Shown here: positions 50,389 to 60,199 of the stretch, piece by piece | How positions within the stretch are numbered: position 1 is the stretch's first letter | How the letters are laid out: every line of letters begins with the position of its first letter | Source: Paracoccaceae bacterium | Lineage (GTDB): Bacteria > Pseudomonadota > Alphaproteobacteria > Rhodobacterales > Rhodobacteraceae | DNA: 64,000 nucleotides | Direction of reading: 5' to 3' | Assembly (NCBI GenBank): GCA_021296235.1 | Contig: JAGWAS010000011.1 | Coordinates: 1 to 64,000, forward strand | Program-made: the position numbers and the translations under genes | The notes under the pieces: generated by a model | What the model saw: only the letters and a program-made list of their open reading frames with translations | Database searches by the model: none | Told to the model about the DNA's origin: nothing

Positions 50389-51969
50389 ATGAGAGATTTT
50401 CAGGTTCCCGGCAGGTCGCCGGCATATGCAACCAACGGAATGTGCGCCACCTCCCACCCGCTGGCTGCCCGCGCAGCGGTCCGATTGCTTGAGGACGGTG
50501 GCAATGCGGTTGATGCTGCGATTGCAGCTGCAGTGCTGCTTGGAATTTGTGAACCTCAGTCAACCGGAATCGGGGGTGATTGCTTCGTCCTGCTGAAGCC
50601 TGCAGGTGAAGACCGGATTGTGGCTTTGAACGGGTCCGGAAAGGCACCCCGGAAACTTTCGTCCGAGCATCTTCGCCGATTGGGGCATGACGCAGTGCCT
50701 ACGCATGCCGCCGATGCGGTAACCGTTCCCGGTGCCATTGACGCCTTTTGCCGACTTTCAGCCGACTGGGGACGGCTGGGCATCGCATCAAGCCTTGAGC
50801 CGGCCATCAGATACGCAAGGGAGGGCGTGCCGGTGGCGCCGAGAGTTGCATTTGACTGGGGCCGGGCGGTTGAGATGCTTCAGGGGGATGCAAGGCGGTT
50901 CTATCTCAATGGAAGCCGGGCACCCGCTGCAGGGGAAATTTTCCGCGCACCCGGCCAGGCGGAAGTGCTGCAGAGGATTGCCCAGAATGGACGGAAGGCA
51001 TTCTACGAAGGTGAGGTTGCCGAGGACATGGTTGACAGCCTCAGGCGTGCGGGTGGAGTGCATACCTTGGACGATTTTGCGGAAACCAACTGCGAATACG
51101 GCGACCCAATTGAGGGGACATATGGGGATTACTCGATTGTTGAGCATCCCCCGAACAGCCAGGGCGCGATTGCTCTACTCTTGGCGAACATCCTTTCATG
51201 CTTCGATCTCAAGTCGCTTGATCCGAACGGTGTCCAAAAAGCCCATATCGAAACCGAAGCGGCAAAGATTGCTCTGGATGCCCGGGACCGTTTCATCGGC
51301 GACGCGTCTTCAACCAACAGATTGGAATATTTGCTTGATTCCAAAACGGCATTGAGGTTGGCCGAACTGATAGATCCTGCGAAGACGATGCAATGCGTGC
51401 CGGTCAGGACCGAAGCGGTACACCGGGATACGGTTCTCCTTACCGTGGTCGACAGGGATTTGATGGCGGTCTCGATGATCTACTCGATTTTCCACAGTTT
51501 CGGATCCGGACTTGCGTCAAGCCGATTCGGCATAAATTTCCAAAACCGGGGTGCAGGGTTTTGTCTGACCGAAGGGCATCCCAACGAACTTTCCGGCGGC
51601 AAGAGGCCGCTGCACACCCTCATTCCGGCCATGCTCAGAAGGGATGGACGGGTGGTAATGCCCTTCGGTGTGATGGGCGGGCAGTATCAGGCGGTTGGCC
51701 ATGCCCGCATTGTTTCAAGCATGGCGGACTATGGAATGAATCCGCAACAGGCGCTCGACAGCCCCCGCTGCTTTCCTGAGGACGGCGAACTGCAACTCGA
51801 AAGGGGCTACAGTGCGGAAGTCAGGCAAGGATTGGTGGAACTCGGCCACAAGGTTGTTGTGCCGGAGACTCCGCATGGCGGAGGCCAGGCAATCCTGATC
51901 GACCACGAAAGCGGTGTGCTGATGGGGGCATCGGATCAAAGAAAGGATGGCTGCGCACTGGGATATTGA
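50389..51969 (+). CDS. Gamma-glutamyltransferase family protein
   Basis: 526-residue Ntn-hydrolase. The N-terminal part (ATSHPLAARAAVRLLEDGG, then NAVDAAIAAAVLLGICEP, then STGIGGDCF) is typical. The self-cleavage Thr should be in HRDTVLLTVVDRDLMAVS, where most members have TTH. The downstream GGKRPLHTLIPAML and GVMGGQYQAVGH segments are complete. No signal peptide is visible, so it may be cytosolic, unlike the periplasmic E. coli enzyme. It would split glutathione or other gamma-glutamyl or acyl-amide bonds. The ATG at 50389 starts family similarity; the frame is open to 50233. Confidence 0.88.
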   Translation: MRDFQVPGRSPAYATNGMCATSHPLAARAAVRLLEDGGNAVDAAIAAAVLLGICEPQSTGIGGDCFVLLKPAGEDRIVALNGSGKAPRKLSSEHLRRLGHDAVPTHAADAVTVPGAIDAFCRLSADWGRLGIASSLEPAIRYAREGVPVAPRVAFDWGRAVEMLQGDARRFYLNGSRAPAAGEIFRAPGQAEVLQRIAQNGRKAFYEGEVAEDMVDSLRRAGGVHTLDDFAETNCEYGDPIEGTYGDYSIVEHPPNSQGAIALLLANILSCFDLKSLDPNGVQKAHIETEAAKIALDARDRFIGDASSTNRLEYLLDSKTALRLAELIDPAKTMQCVPVRTEAVHRDTVLLTVVDRDLMAVSMIYSIFHSFGSGLASSRFGINFQNRGAGFCLTEGHPNELSGGKRPLHTLIPAMLRRDGRVVMPFGVMGGQYQAVGHARIVSSMADYGMNPQQALDSPRCFPEDGELQLERGYSAEVRQGLVELGHKVVVPETPHGGGQAILIDHESGVLMGASDQRKDGCALGY

Positions 51970-52199
51970 CACGCAGGGCCGGGTTCCGGCCACGAACACA
52001 CTGCGGACGGCGGCAGGTGCAACCGACAAACCGGTTGAGCGCCATCCGGACGTCACGGCGCAACTGTGCAGCCGCCGAGGGTGAAAAAGGGGTGCCGTTG
52101 ACGATTGATCCGCATGCAGGATTGGCGGTGCCGGCGAAGTTCACATGGTCCGTTTCGCTGAAATTCACCGGCAAGCGATCGGCCGGAACCGGCAACTGA

Positions 52200-52535
52200 T
52201 CAATTCAAGTAGATGCCGAGTTCATATTTGCCGTTCTGGAGCTGACCAAAAAGCGACTCGACTTCCGGGTGGTCGACCGGCTCACCGGAATTGTCGACTA
52301 TCAGATTCTGCTCGGACACATATGCAACATAATGCGCTTCTTCGTTTTCCGCGAGCAGGTGATAGAATGGCTGATCCTTGCTGGGACGGATCTCCTCCGG
52401 AATGGCCAGCCACCATTCTTCCGTATTGGAAAAAGAGGGATCTATGTCGAACACAACGCCTCGAAACGGGAAGCTTCGATGCTTCACAACTTGGCCAATG
52501 TCAAACTTTGCCGCTGTTTTTTCAATTTTCGACAT
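52200..52535 (-). CDS. hspQ: Heat shock protein HspQ
   Basis: 111-residue HspQ/YccV-type protein. FDIGQVVKHRSFPFRGVVFDIDP, quoted in parts as IGQVVKHRSFPFRGVV and DIDPSFSNTEEWW, then QPFYHLLAENEEAHYVAYVSEQNL and the C-terminal FGQLQNGKYELG are all family features. HspQ binds hemimethylated DNA and in enterobacteria aids protein degradation by Lon; the alphaproteobacterial role is less clear. The length fits the family. Confidence 0.93.
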   Translation of the reverse strand: MSKIEKTAAKFDIGQVVKHRSFPFRGVVFDIDPSFSNTEEWWLAIPEEIRPSKDQPFYHLLAENEEAHYVAYVSEQNLIVDNSGEPVDHPEVESLFGQLQNGKYELGIYLN

Positions 52536-52886
52536 GCGTTACGCCGCGCATTACGGTTGCTGATGGTCCCAGATTTATTGGTTGGGAAGACCGGTATCAA
52601 GTGGCGATGCAGGATTTCGTTCCGCCGGGGGTTTAAGCCACATCGGATTGACCGATGACGCATAATGCCGAAACTGTGTTCTGTTCAGTCGGTTTCGAAC
52701 TCCATGCCGGGTTCCTGTGCCGCGACATAATTGCAGGGTTGGGAACGGCATGCTGTAACAATCAGCGGAACTGAATGTGAACAAGATGTCAACATTTCAA
52801 ACTGTTGAAAAGTTCGATCAATGGGCTTGACGGGCGAGAGAATGGGAATTTTCTTGGTTGTCACGAATGAAGAAATGGAGGTTGGC
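52536..52886. other. Intergenic region with inverted repeat
   Basis: 351 bases between hspQ and the first response-regulator gene, which diverge, so both promoters lie here. An inverted repeat TCAACA-N8-TGTTGA at 52789-52808 is centred about 90 bases before the response-regulator start and may be an operator. Confidence 0.35.
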
Positions 52887-53648
52887 ATGAATGCCCGGGA
52901 TTGGAATGACCCTTGGAAACCAGAAAAGCACATTCTGATCGTCGAAGACGACATGATTCAGAGGGAAAACCTCGTGAGCCTGCTCAGGGAATACTCGGCA
53001 GGCGGCGGGTTCGCTGTTGCCACAGTGCATGAAGCGGCGAACGGTGAAGACGCATTGAAAATCGCAGAATCCACCGAAGTCGATCTTGCAATTCTTGACG
53101 TTGTCCTCGCAGGCGGCGGGATGGATGGCCATGAGGCATGTGCAAAGCTGCGGGAGATGAACTTTCGGGGGCGGATCATCTTGCTCTCGGGTGAACGCAA
53201 CACCGGCGATGACAAGGCCGATGGGATTGACCTCGGAGCTGACGACTACATGTCAAAACCGTTTTCAAGTCGGGAGATGAAAGCGCGAATCGAGAGCCAA
53301 CTGCGTGCCGGTGAGAGTTCAAGCGATCCGCAACTTCGATTTGGCCCGTTCAGCCTCTTCACCGGCCGGAGGGAGATAGTTCTCGGGGATGGCCGCAAGG
53401 AATTGCTCACCGACAAGGAGGCGGGAATTCTCCACATGCTGTATCTTGCGAGGGGAAGGGTTGTCGGAAGGCAGGAGTTGCTGGAGCGCGTGTGGGGCTA
53501 CAATTCACGCGTGAATACCCATACCCTGGAGACTCACATATACCGGGTCAGGCAAAAGATTGAACCGTTTCCGGCCAGTCCGCAATACGTCGTTTCCGAT
53601 GAGGGTGGCTACAGGCTTGCATCGCATCCACCCGCAATCGCGGCTTAG
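52887..53648 (+). CDS. OmpR-family response regulator
   Basis: 253 residues. The receiver domain spans about 10-135: the acidic pair in ILIVEDD, the phospho-Asp in LAILDVVLAG, the Ser/Thr in ILLSGE and the Lys in MSKPF. The DNA-binding domain of winged-helix type is at about 155-245 (LTDKEAGILHMLYLARG, then NTHTLETHIYRVRQKIEP, quoted in two parts). The ATG at 52887 has GGAGG upstream; earlier in-frame starts lack it. No histidine kinase gene is near. The second response regulator follows after 100 bases. Confidence 0.9.
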   Translation: MNARDWNDPWKPEKHILIVEDDMIQRENLVSLLREYSAGGGFAVATVHEAANGEDALKIAESTEVDLAILDVVLAGGGMDGHEACAKLREMNFRGRIILLSGERNTGDDKADGIDLGADDYMSKPFSSREMKARIESQLRAGESSSDPQLRFGPFSLFTGRREIVLGDGRKELLTDKEAGILHMLYLARGRVVGRQELLERVWGYNSRVNTHTLETHIYRVRQKIEPFPASPQYVVSDEGGYRLASHPPAIAA

Positions 53649-53748
53649 GCCTTCCGGCGATGGTCACAAGGCGGCCCTTTCCGGGAGATTGCAAATGACA
53701 AGCCGTGCGCCCGCCTCCTCCTTGACCGATCGGTCGGTGCTCCCATAG

Positions 53749-54486
53749 ATGCCTGCGGAGGTTGAGAGGTTGCCGAACGTGTCGAACAAGGTTCGAATTC
53801 TTGTTGTCGAGGACGACGTCATACAGCGCAGGGGTTTGGTAGAGCCACTGCTGCAGACCGGCGATTTCGACATTGAGGAAGCCGCCGACGGTGCGGGCGC
53901 ACTGGAAGCCGTTGCCGAGCAACAGCCTGATGTCATCATTTTGGATGTTGAATTGGCGGGAAGTGTCAACGGGTTCGACGTTGCCCGGAAAATCGTAGGC
54001 GAGCGGCGCCCTTGCTCAATCATCATTCTGACCAATCGGGGTGAGGATGATGACATGGCTGAAGGCCTGAACGCCGGTGCGGTTACATATATCAGCAAGC
54101 CGGTCAAGTTGAGGGTGCTGTTGGCACAAATCAAATCTTTGGTGAATGCGGGCACCATTCAGAGGCAGAATGCAATCCTGATCGGTGAGTTTACGCTCTT
54201 TCCCGTAAGCAGAAAGCTGGTTGGGCGGAAGCGTGACAGCGGGGAAGAGGTCGAGATGCAATTGACCGACATGCAGGCCAGGGTGCTGCAACACTTGCAT
54301 GTCAATCGGGAAGGTTTCGTGCCGGTTGAAAGATTGCTGACCGAAGTTTGGAATTATGCGCCGAATGTGGACACGCACACCGTGCAATCCCACATTCACC
54401 GAATTCGCGACATGCTGAGGTCAAATGGTTTCAGGGAAGAGTTGATTGAAACAAGACGCAATGCAGGTTACCGGCTTTCCGGATAG
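53749..54486 (+). CDS. OmpR-family response regulator
   Basis: 245 residues, clearly a relative of the preceding regulator. The acidic pair is in ILVVEDDVIQ, the phospho-Asp in VIILDVELAG, the Thr in IIILTNRGEDDD and the Lys in ISKPVKL. The winged-helix DNA-binding domain ends with DTHTVQSHIHRIRDML and ETRRNAGYRLSG. The ATG at 53749 lacks a ribosome site; a GTG at 53779 with GAGAGG upstream may be the real start. It has no kinase nearby. The pair looks like a duplication that has since diverged. Confidence 0.88.
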   Translation: MPAEVERLPNVSNKVRILVVEDDVIQRRGLVEPLLQTGDFDIEEAADGAGALEAVAEQQPDVIILDVELAGSVNGFDVARKIVGERRPCSIIILTNRGEDDDMAEGLNAGAVTYISKPVKLRVLLAQIKSLVNAGTIQRQNAILIGEFTLFPVSRKLVGRKRDSGEEVEMQLTDMQARVLQHLHVNREGFVPVERLLTEVWNYAPNVDTHTVQSHIHRIRDMLRSNGFREELIETRRNAGYRLSG

Positions 54487-54560
54487 GGGTTGCGCTTGTT
54501 TGCATGATGGTGTGATTTCCGCCTCGCCGGAGAATCACGGCCGGCAACACTGACACTGCG

Positions 54561-55358
54561 GTGCGAACATTGACGGTCACTATTGCCACTTGGAACATCA
54601 ACTCGGTCCGCCTGCGCGAAAATTTGGTTTGCCGGCTGCTTGAAGAGGAACAGCCGGACATCCTGTGTCTTCAGGAATTGAAATCGGTTGAGGAACTCGT
54701 CAGGACGGATGGATTTGCGCGGCTGGGCTACCGTCATTGCGTGCTGCGCGGTCAAAAGGCCTACAATGGCGTTGCGATAGTGTCCAGATTGCCGCTTGAG
54801 GATCTTGGGTCCCGCGATTTTCTTGGTCGCGGTGAAGCCCGCCATGTTGCGGCAAGGCTTGAGAACGGCATGGTGATCGAGAATTTCTATGTGCCGGCCG
54901 GTGGAGATGAGCCGGATCGAACGGTCAATCCGAAGTTCGGCGACAAACTGGATTTCGTCGGTGCCATGCGCGACTGGTCGCACAGGGATGCGCCAACTCG
55001 GACGGTACTTGTGGGGGACCTTAACATCGCACCCTTGGAGCATGACGTTTGGTCGCACCGTCAGTTGCTGAAAGTCGTCAGTCACACGCCGATTGAGACC
55101 GATTTGTTGAATTCGGTGATTGAGGCCGGAAATTGGACCGATGTGGTGCGTTCCGACATTCCGGAAGGCAAACTCTATTCCTGGTGGTCCTATCGGGCCC
55201 GCGACTGGAATGCGTCCGATCGCGGGCGCAGGCTTGATCACATTTGGGCCACTTCCGATCTTGTCGGGACCTTTCACTCATCAAGGATTCTGCGTGAAGT
55301 TCGCGGATGGGACCGACCATCCGATCACGTGCCGGTCTTTGCCTCATTCGACGGGTGA
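54561..55358 (+). CDS. xth: Exodeoxyribonuclease III
   Basis: 265-residue AP endonuclease/3' exonuclease of the ExoIII family. The metal Glu is in ILCLQELKS, the catalytic Tyr/Asp region in FYVPAGGDEP, the Asp/Asn pair in LVGDLNIAP and the final His in SDHVPVFASFDG. It repairs abasic sites by cutting the strand 5' to them. The start is a GTG at 54561 directly before the family N-terminus (TIATWNINSVRLR). It follows the second response regulator by 75 bases. Confidence 0.95.
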   Translation: MRTLTVTIATWNINSVRLRENLVCRLLEEEQPDILCLQELKSVEELVRTDGFARLGYRHCVLRGQKAYNGVAIVSRLPLEDLGSRDFLGRGEARHVAARLENGMVIENFYVPAGGDEPDRTVNPKFGDKLDFVGAMRDWSHRDAPTRTVLVGDLNIAPLEHDVWSHRQLLKVVSHTPIETDLLNSVIEAGNWTDVVRSDIPEGKLYSWWSYRARDWNASDRGRRLDHIWATSDLVGTFHSSRILREVRGWDRPSDHVPVFASFDG

Positions 55359-55512
55359 AAGAAGGGCTGTTCGACGAGGATCCGCCGATGCACAGGCATA
55401 TTTGCCTGCCCCGGTCGGAATCTTGAGATCAATGCTGACGCGGGATCGTGTTCAGGTTGGAATTCGTGGATGAATTGGAATATCTTGCAATCAGCGGAAA
55501 GGGCGACAACGC

Positions 55513-56409
55513 ATGCTTGGCTTCGGCAAAAAATCGGATGATGGGGTGATCAAACAGGGGTCGGAAGCGACCTTTGTTGAGGATGTGCTGGAAGCCAGCA
55601 AGGAACGTCCGGTCATTACGTATTTCAGTGCTGCATGGTGCGGACCCTGCAAGACCTTCGGTCCTGAACTGGAACGGTCGGTTTCGGCTGCGGCCGGAAA
55701 AGTTGCACTGGTCAAGTTCGACACCGAAGCGAACCCTCAACTGGCCGCGCAATTGCGCGTCCAGTCAATCCCGGCAGTGTTTGCTTTCGTGGACGGAAGA
55801 CCCGTTGACATGTTCGTTGGGGCAAAGAGCGGATCGGAGTTGGCAGCATTCGTCAGGGAACTTGCAGGCAATTCGGCGAATGGCGGGGTTGACGCCGCCA
55901 TTGAGCAGGCTGAAGCGCTTCTTGCGGAAGGGGCCGCCGTCGAAGCTGCTCAATATTTTTCCGCGGTGCTTTCCGAGGATCAGGAAAACGCGTCTGGATT
56001 CAGTGGGCTCGCCCGGGCGCATTTGGCTCTTGGCAATGTCGACAAGGCGGACGGACTGTTGAAATCGGTTCCCGAGTCCATCTGCGATCATAAGGATATC
56101 CAAGCGGCACGCGCTGCTGTCGATTTGGCGATGCAGGCCTCCGAGGCTGGCCCGGTGAAGACGTTGGAGGAACAGGTTCAGGCCAATCCAAGCGATCTGC
56201 AGGCCCGTTTCGACCTGTCAACGGCCAAGCTTGCCGCCAATGATGTTGAAGGTTCAATCGACGAATTGCTTGAACTCTTCCGGAGAGACCGGGAATGGCA
56301 GGACGGCGCGGCGCGCCAACAGCTGTTCAAGATATTTGAGTCCCTTAAACCGGGCGACCCGGCGGCGCTGCGGGGTCGCAGAAAGCTGTCCTCCATCATT
56401 TACCCGTGA
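55513..56409 (+). CDS. cnoX: Thioredoxin-TPR protein, CnoX/YbbN-like
   Basis: 298 residues. The N-terminal thioredoxin fold (about 1-110) has the active site WCGPC in FSAAWCGPCKTFGPELE, and the cis-Pro in QSIPAVFAF. The C-terminal 180 residues are TPR-like repeats (AEALLAEGAAVEAAQYF, then FSGLARAHLALGNVDKADGLL). CnoX-type proteins protect proteins from overoxidation and hand them to chaperonin or DnaK. Both Cys are kept, so disulfide activity is possible, while the E. coli protein has lost it. Confidence 0.92.
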   Translation: MLGFGKKSDDGVIKQGSEATFVEDVLEASKERPVITYFSAAWCGPCKTFGPELERSVSAAAGKVALVKFDTEANPQLAAQLRVQSIPAVFAFVDGRPVDMFVGAKSGSELAAFVRELAGNSANGGVDAAIEQAEALLAEGAAVEAAQYFSAVLSEDQENASGFSGLARAHLALGNVDKADGLLKSVPESICDHKDIQAARAAVDLAMQASEAGPVKTLEEQVQANPSDLQARFDLSTAKLAANDVEGSIDELLELFRRDREWQDGAARQQLFKIFESLKPGDPAALRGRRKLSSIIYP

Positions 56410-56451
56410 AGGCGCCGTTGCGCGTGAATGCAAGGCATAATCGTGCTCGCG

Positions 56452-57090
56452 ATGCTAGACCTGACCAAATTGCCCGAAACGATCCCGATTTTTCCGCTGT
56501 CTGGTGCAACTCTGTTCCCGCACTGCCTGCTGCCGCTGAACATATTCGAGCCAAGATATGTTGCGATGGTCAGCGACGCTCTTGAACAGGAATTGAGCCT
56601 GATTGGCATGGTTCAACCGGAGTCGCGATCGGGCGATGAGATCGAACTTTACGGCGTTGGATGTGCCGGACTTGTCTCGGGCTGCCGAAAGACCGATGAT
56701 GGACGTTTTGAGATCATTCTTCTCGGCGTCTCCAGGTTCCGTCTCCAAACTGTTGCAAAGAGCGCTGCACCGTATTTGATGGCAACTGTGGACTGGTCCG
56801 ATTTCAGTCAGGACATGCGGGTGGAGGACGACCCGCCGGAATTTGATCACGAGGGCTTCGGCAAGATCGTCAAGGAATTCTTCGCCTCAAGGGGAATTTC
56901 GGTAAAATTGAATCCGGTTGAGGGGCGGGGCGTTTTCTTTTTGGTTAATGAGATTTCGATGTCTGCGGATCTGGCACCCGAGGAAAAGCAGGCGCTGCTT
57001 GAAATTCCCCACCTTCAGGAACGATGCCGTGCGCTTGAATTCCTGTTAAGGATGGACATGAGCTGCGGAAAGGAAATGACGACCCAATGA
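56452..57090 (+). CDS. LON peptidase N-terminal (substrate-binding) domain protein
   Basis: 212 residues. [29 protein letters not shown], quoted in parts as [19 protein letters not shown] and [14 protein letters not shown], is the LON N-terminal domain hallmark; no ATPase or protease domain follows. Such stand-alone LON-like proteins are of unknown role, perhaps recruiting substrates. The ATG at 56452 starts family similarity; another is at 56428. Its stop overlaps the Trm112-like gene. Confidence 0.9.
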   Translation: MLDLTKLPETIPIFPLSGATLFPHCLLPLNIFEPRYVAMVSDALEQELSLIGMVQPESRSGDEIELYGVGCAGLVSGCRKTDDGRFEIILLGVSRFRLQTVAKSAAPYLMATVDWSDFSQDMRVEDDPPEFDHEGFGKIVKEFFASRGISVKLNPVEGRGVFFLVNEISMSADLAPEEKQALLEIPHLQERCRALEFLLRMDMSCGKEMTTQ

Positions 57091-57269
57091 AGGATCAGGA
57101 GGAAATTGACCGCCGGATGCTCGAATTTCTGGTTTGCCCGGTTACTCATGCAACACTGAGCTATGATCGGGATACGAACGAATTGGTATCCAATGCCGCA
57201 CGTCTTGCCTTTCCCATTCGCAGGGGCATTCCGATAATGCTGGTCAACGAGGCACGCGAACTCGATTGA
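57087..57269 (+). CDS. Trm112-like (UPF0434) small protein
   Basis: 60-residue Trm112 family protein. [16 protein letters not shown] and the C-terminal [18 protein letters not shown] match the family; only one of the usual paired Cys is present, common in this bacterial group. In eukaryotes Trm112 activates methyltransferases; in bacteria the role is unclear. The ATG overlaps the LON stop as ATGA. It converges with the UbiH-like gene. Confidence 0.9.
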   Translation: MKDQEEIDRRMLEFLVCPVTHATLSYDRDTNELVSNAARLAFPIRRGIPIMLVNEARELD

Positions 57270-57297
57270 GTTTTGTCGGCGCAGTCGTACATTTCCT

Positions 57298-58518
57298 TCA
57301 AAGCGGTTTGCCGGAAATCAGCCTTGGTTGCATACCGGACATCCCCGCAGCCTCCCGGATCAGTGCCCGCCTCAGCCATGGCATGCCGTCGACGATACCC
57401 ATCCCAAGGCTGCGCGCCGCCCGAAGCATGCCGTTGTCGCTGGAATAAATCCAGTTGAAGAAATCAGTTGCAGCTGCAAGGGATGCAGCGTCAATGCGTC
57501 GCCATTCCTGGTAGCGACGCAGCACATTGATGCTGCCGAAATCCTCTCCGCGCCGATGCGCCAAAACGATGATCTCGGTCAGCGCGGCAACATCCCGCAG
57601 CCCGAGATTTAGCCCCTGACCGGCGAGCGGATGCAGCCCATGCGCCGATTCGCCGACAAGTGTTGCCCGCGGTGCAGCGGTCCTTTCCGCCAACGAAAGG
57701 GAAAGCGGCCAGACAAATCGATCTCCGGCAAGCCGAAGCGCGCCAAGAAAATCTCCGAATCTGGGTCTGAGTTCGTGCATGAATTCCTCCTCCGGGAGGG
57801 ACACAAGCCTGGATGCTTCGGAAGTGGATTCCGTCCACACGATTGACGACAGGGAACCGGGCATGGGCAGGATCGCAATCGGACCCGGAGGCATGAAGAA
57901 CTGGTGCGCCGTTCCGCAATGCGGCCGTTCATGCGCAACAGCGCAGACAATTGCGGATTGCCCGTAATCTTTCTCGATTCGTGGTGGATCGATCCATCTT
58001 GCCACAGGGCCATTGCGGCCGTCGCAGCCGGCGACGGCGGTGGAAGAATATTCTTGTCCGGACGAAAGTGACAGGATCGCCTTCGACGATTCAATGCGGC
58101 ATTTGGAGACAACCGATGGCGAGAATCGGACAATTCCCGGTTCGACTGCAGCAAGTTCGATCAATCCTTCAAGCAGGTAACGTCCCTCAATCATGCATCC
58201 AAACGAGTCCGTCTGGATTTCGCCGGCGTCAAGGTTCAGCGCGATGGGGCCGGCTCCCTCCCCCGCCCGCCCATCCGAAATGTGCACCGAGGTGATTTTC
58301 TGACCGCGGTCGCGCAGCAAATCGGCAAGTCCAATTGACTTGAGAAGGCTGCACGAGGACAGGGACAGGGCAAAGGCCCTGCCATCAACTCCGGATTTTT
58401 TCGGTGTGGCGGAAGGCATCCTGTCAAAAAGCAGAACCGACAACCCTTCCCGCGCCAGCGTCAATGCCAGTGAGGTTCCGACGATGCCTCCTCCGCTGAT
58501 CGCTATGTCACCATCCAT
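57298..58518 (-). CDS. UbiH-family FAD monooxygenase
   Basis: 406-residue flavin hydroxylase of ubiquinone synthesis type. The FAD loop is ISGGGIVGTSLALTLAREG, the second motif is DGRNGPVARW, and the GD-like motif reads GESAHGLHPLAGQGLNLGLRD (GES for the usual GDA; the quoted stretch is one residue over the start of the helix). These enzymes hydroxylate the ubiquinone ring at one of three positions; which cannot be told from sequence. The ATG at 58518 has GGGGGTG upstream. It follows the TPR gene by 20 bases on the same strand. Confidence 0.9.
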   Translation of the reverse strand: MDGDIAISGGGIVGTSLALTLAREGLSVLLFDRMPSATPKKSGVDGRAFALSLSSCSLLKSIGLADLLRDRGQKITSVHISDGRAGEGAGPIALNLDAGEIQTDSFGCMIEGRYLLEGLIELAAVEPGIVRFSPSVVSKCRIESSKAILSLSSGQEYSSTAVAGCDGRNGPVARWIDPPRIEKDYGQSAIVCAVAHERPHCGTAHQFFMPPGPIAILPMPGSLSSIVWTESTSEASRLVSLPEEEFMHELRPRFGDFLGALRLAGDRFVWPLSLSLAERTAAPRATLVGESAHGLHPLAGQGLNLGLRDVAALTEIIVLAHRRGEDFGSINVLRRYQEWRRIDAASLAAATDFFNWIYSSDNGMLRAARSLGMGIVDGMPWLRRALIREAAGMSGMQPRLISGKPL

Positions 58519-58537
58519 GACACCCCCGGATTTGGCT

Positions 58538-60199
58538 TCAATCCACTGCCGACAACCTGCAGAAGCAGGATGACGTGATGGGTGTGTCTGCGCGTGCGCG
58601 GGCGAGCACAAGTCGTTGCTCGATCTGTTTCGCCATGTCGCTGTGCCCCAACCTGGTCAGGCACTCATGGTATCCCGCGAGGCTCCAGATGTTGTCGGGA
58701 TGTTGACAGGGCCGACTCAATTTTGTGTTGAGACCGAGATCGGTTCGGTATACTTCGCATGCCTCCTCAAGCCGCCCTCGCTCAATCAGCAGCGCCCCCA
58801 GTGCATGTCGGACCGGCTGCATCCAACCCCATGGTTCGTCGTAGGGCAGGTTATCTTCCATCTCGATCGCCCTTCGAAGCTCGGTGAAGGCCCTCTCGAA
58901 TGATCCCTCCCGGTACAGGATCTCCCCCAACATCATCGCCTTGGCGATTGCAAGGATGTCCAGACAGGAATTGTTGAACAGACAGCGGCTTTCTGGCACA
59001 AATCTGACTGCATCCTCGAATGCTTCCGCTTCCCTGCGGGCAGCTTGAGAGTTGCTGAGGGAGGCATATGCAACTGTGCGCGCATAGAGCATCATTGCAT
59101 TGGTGACACAATAAAGGTCGGTGTTTTCCGGAAGCGGCTGCTGCAGAATTTCCTGCCATCTTCCGAACCGGATCAACACATGTTGCTTGATCGGGATGAA
59201 AGCTTCGACCCAGTCTGCCATCGGTGGTGATTCCACGGCAAGCAACTCCTCCGGAAGCGTGGAAATCAGTTCCTCACTGGCGTTGATCGCCGTACGGCAT
59301 TGACCCAAGAACATTGCTCCGTAGGCCTTGAAGTGGAGGTTGTGGCAGCGGTAGAGTGTGTAGAAGTTAAGTGCGCCTTTCTTTTCAAGATAGCGCCGGT
59401 CTGCCCTGACCGCTTCATTGTTCGATCTGACGACATTGACATAGTCGCCGCAGATTGAGTCGATATGGGTCGCCATATGCTGCAGGTGGCCGGAATCCGG
59501 AACCAGTCCCCTGAGGCTGTCGGCCGCATCCAGGGCCAATTCCGGGGTTTGGGACATTTCCATGAGATGTATGTACATGTGCAGGATGCCGGGATGCGGA
59601 CTGTTTCCGCTTTCGGCGAGGCGGTTGGCTGCCTTTTCCAGTACATCGCGTGCCTCCAGCGTGTCTGCGCCGTCGGCGACTTCTCCGGTTTTGAGGTCCC
59701 AGAGAGCCCATGGCGTCCGGTTCATCAACGCCTCGGCGAATAGCGCCTCGATGTCCGTGTCCTCCGGATGTTCCTGGTGAACCCTGCGCATGGCAGCCGC
59801 GTATGCATCATTCCAAGGGGACATGTCGGCGGCCGGTTCCCTTGACGGATACCTGGCCCGCAATGCTTCAATCAGGTCGATCTCGGCATTCGTGCACCCA
59901 CCCGATTTAACGGATGCAATCTTCACGGAATCGTAGGCTTGAGCCAACGAAACTGCCGCATCCCGCTCATCGAACGCATCCCAAGGTTTGTTGTAGTTCG
60001 GACCGAGCGCATACGAAATGCCCCAATGGGCCATGGCACATTCCGGGTCCGCTTCGGTTGCCCTTCTGAAACAGGAAACCGCCTCTTCGTGATTAAATCC
60101 ATAGGTCCAGGCAAGGCCGCGGTCAAACCATGTCTGTGCCTCCTCGACGCCTGTTGTGATTGAGCGTCGAACGGACCCCAGATCAAATTCGTAATCCAT
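58538..60199 (-). CDS. TPR-repeat protein
   Basis: About 553 residues of helical repeats. The first reads AQTWFDRGLAWTYGFNHEEAV, quoted without its last residues as WFDRGLAWTYGFNHEE, then CFRRATEADPECAMAHWGI. The pattern continues with HPGILHMYIHLMEM, HLQHMATHIDSICGDY and FVPESRCLFNNSC. Such soluble TPR proteins are common in proteobacteria without a known reaction. A distant likeness to the TPR protein at 11181-12596 is possible. The start is uncertain: the ATG at 60199 (MDYEFDLG) is taken; 60211 and 60310 are also in frame. It precedes the UbiH-like gene. Confidence 0.8.
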   Translation of the reverse strand: MDYEFDLGSVRRSITTGVEEAQTWFDRGLAWTYGFNHEEAVSCFRRATEADPECAMAHWGISYALGPNYNKPWDAFDERDAAVSLAQAYDSVKIASVKSGGCTNAEIDLIEALRARYPSREPAADMSPWNDAYAAAMRRVHQEHPEDTDIEALFAEALMNRTPWALWDLKTGEVADGADTLEARDVLEKAANRLAESGNSPHPGILHMYIHLMEMSQTPELALDAADSLRGLVPDSGHLQHMATHIDSICGDYVNVVRSNNEAVRADRRYLEKKGALNFYTLYRCHNLHFKAYGAMFLGQCRTAINASEELISTLPEELLAVESPPMADWVEAFIPIKQHVLIRFGRWQEILQQPLPENTDLYCVTNAMMLYARTVAYASLSNSQAARREAEAFEDAVRFVPESRCLFNNSCLDILAIAKAMMLGEILYREGSFERAFTELRRAIEMEDNLPYDEPWGWMQPVRHALGALLIERGRLEEACEVYRTDLGLNTKLSRPCQHPDNIWSLAGYHECLTRLGHSDMAKQIEQRLVLARARADTPITSSCFCRLSAVD

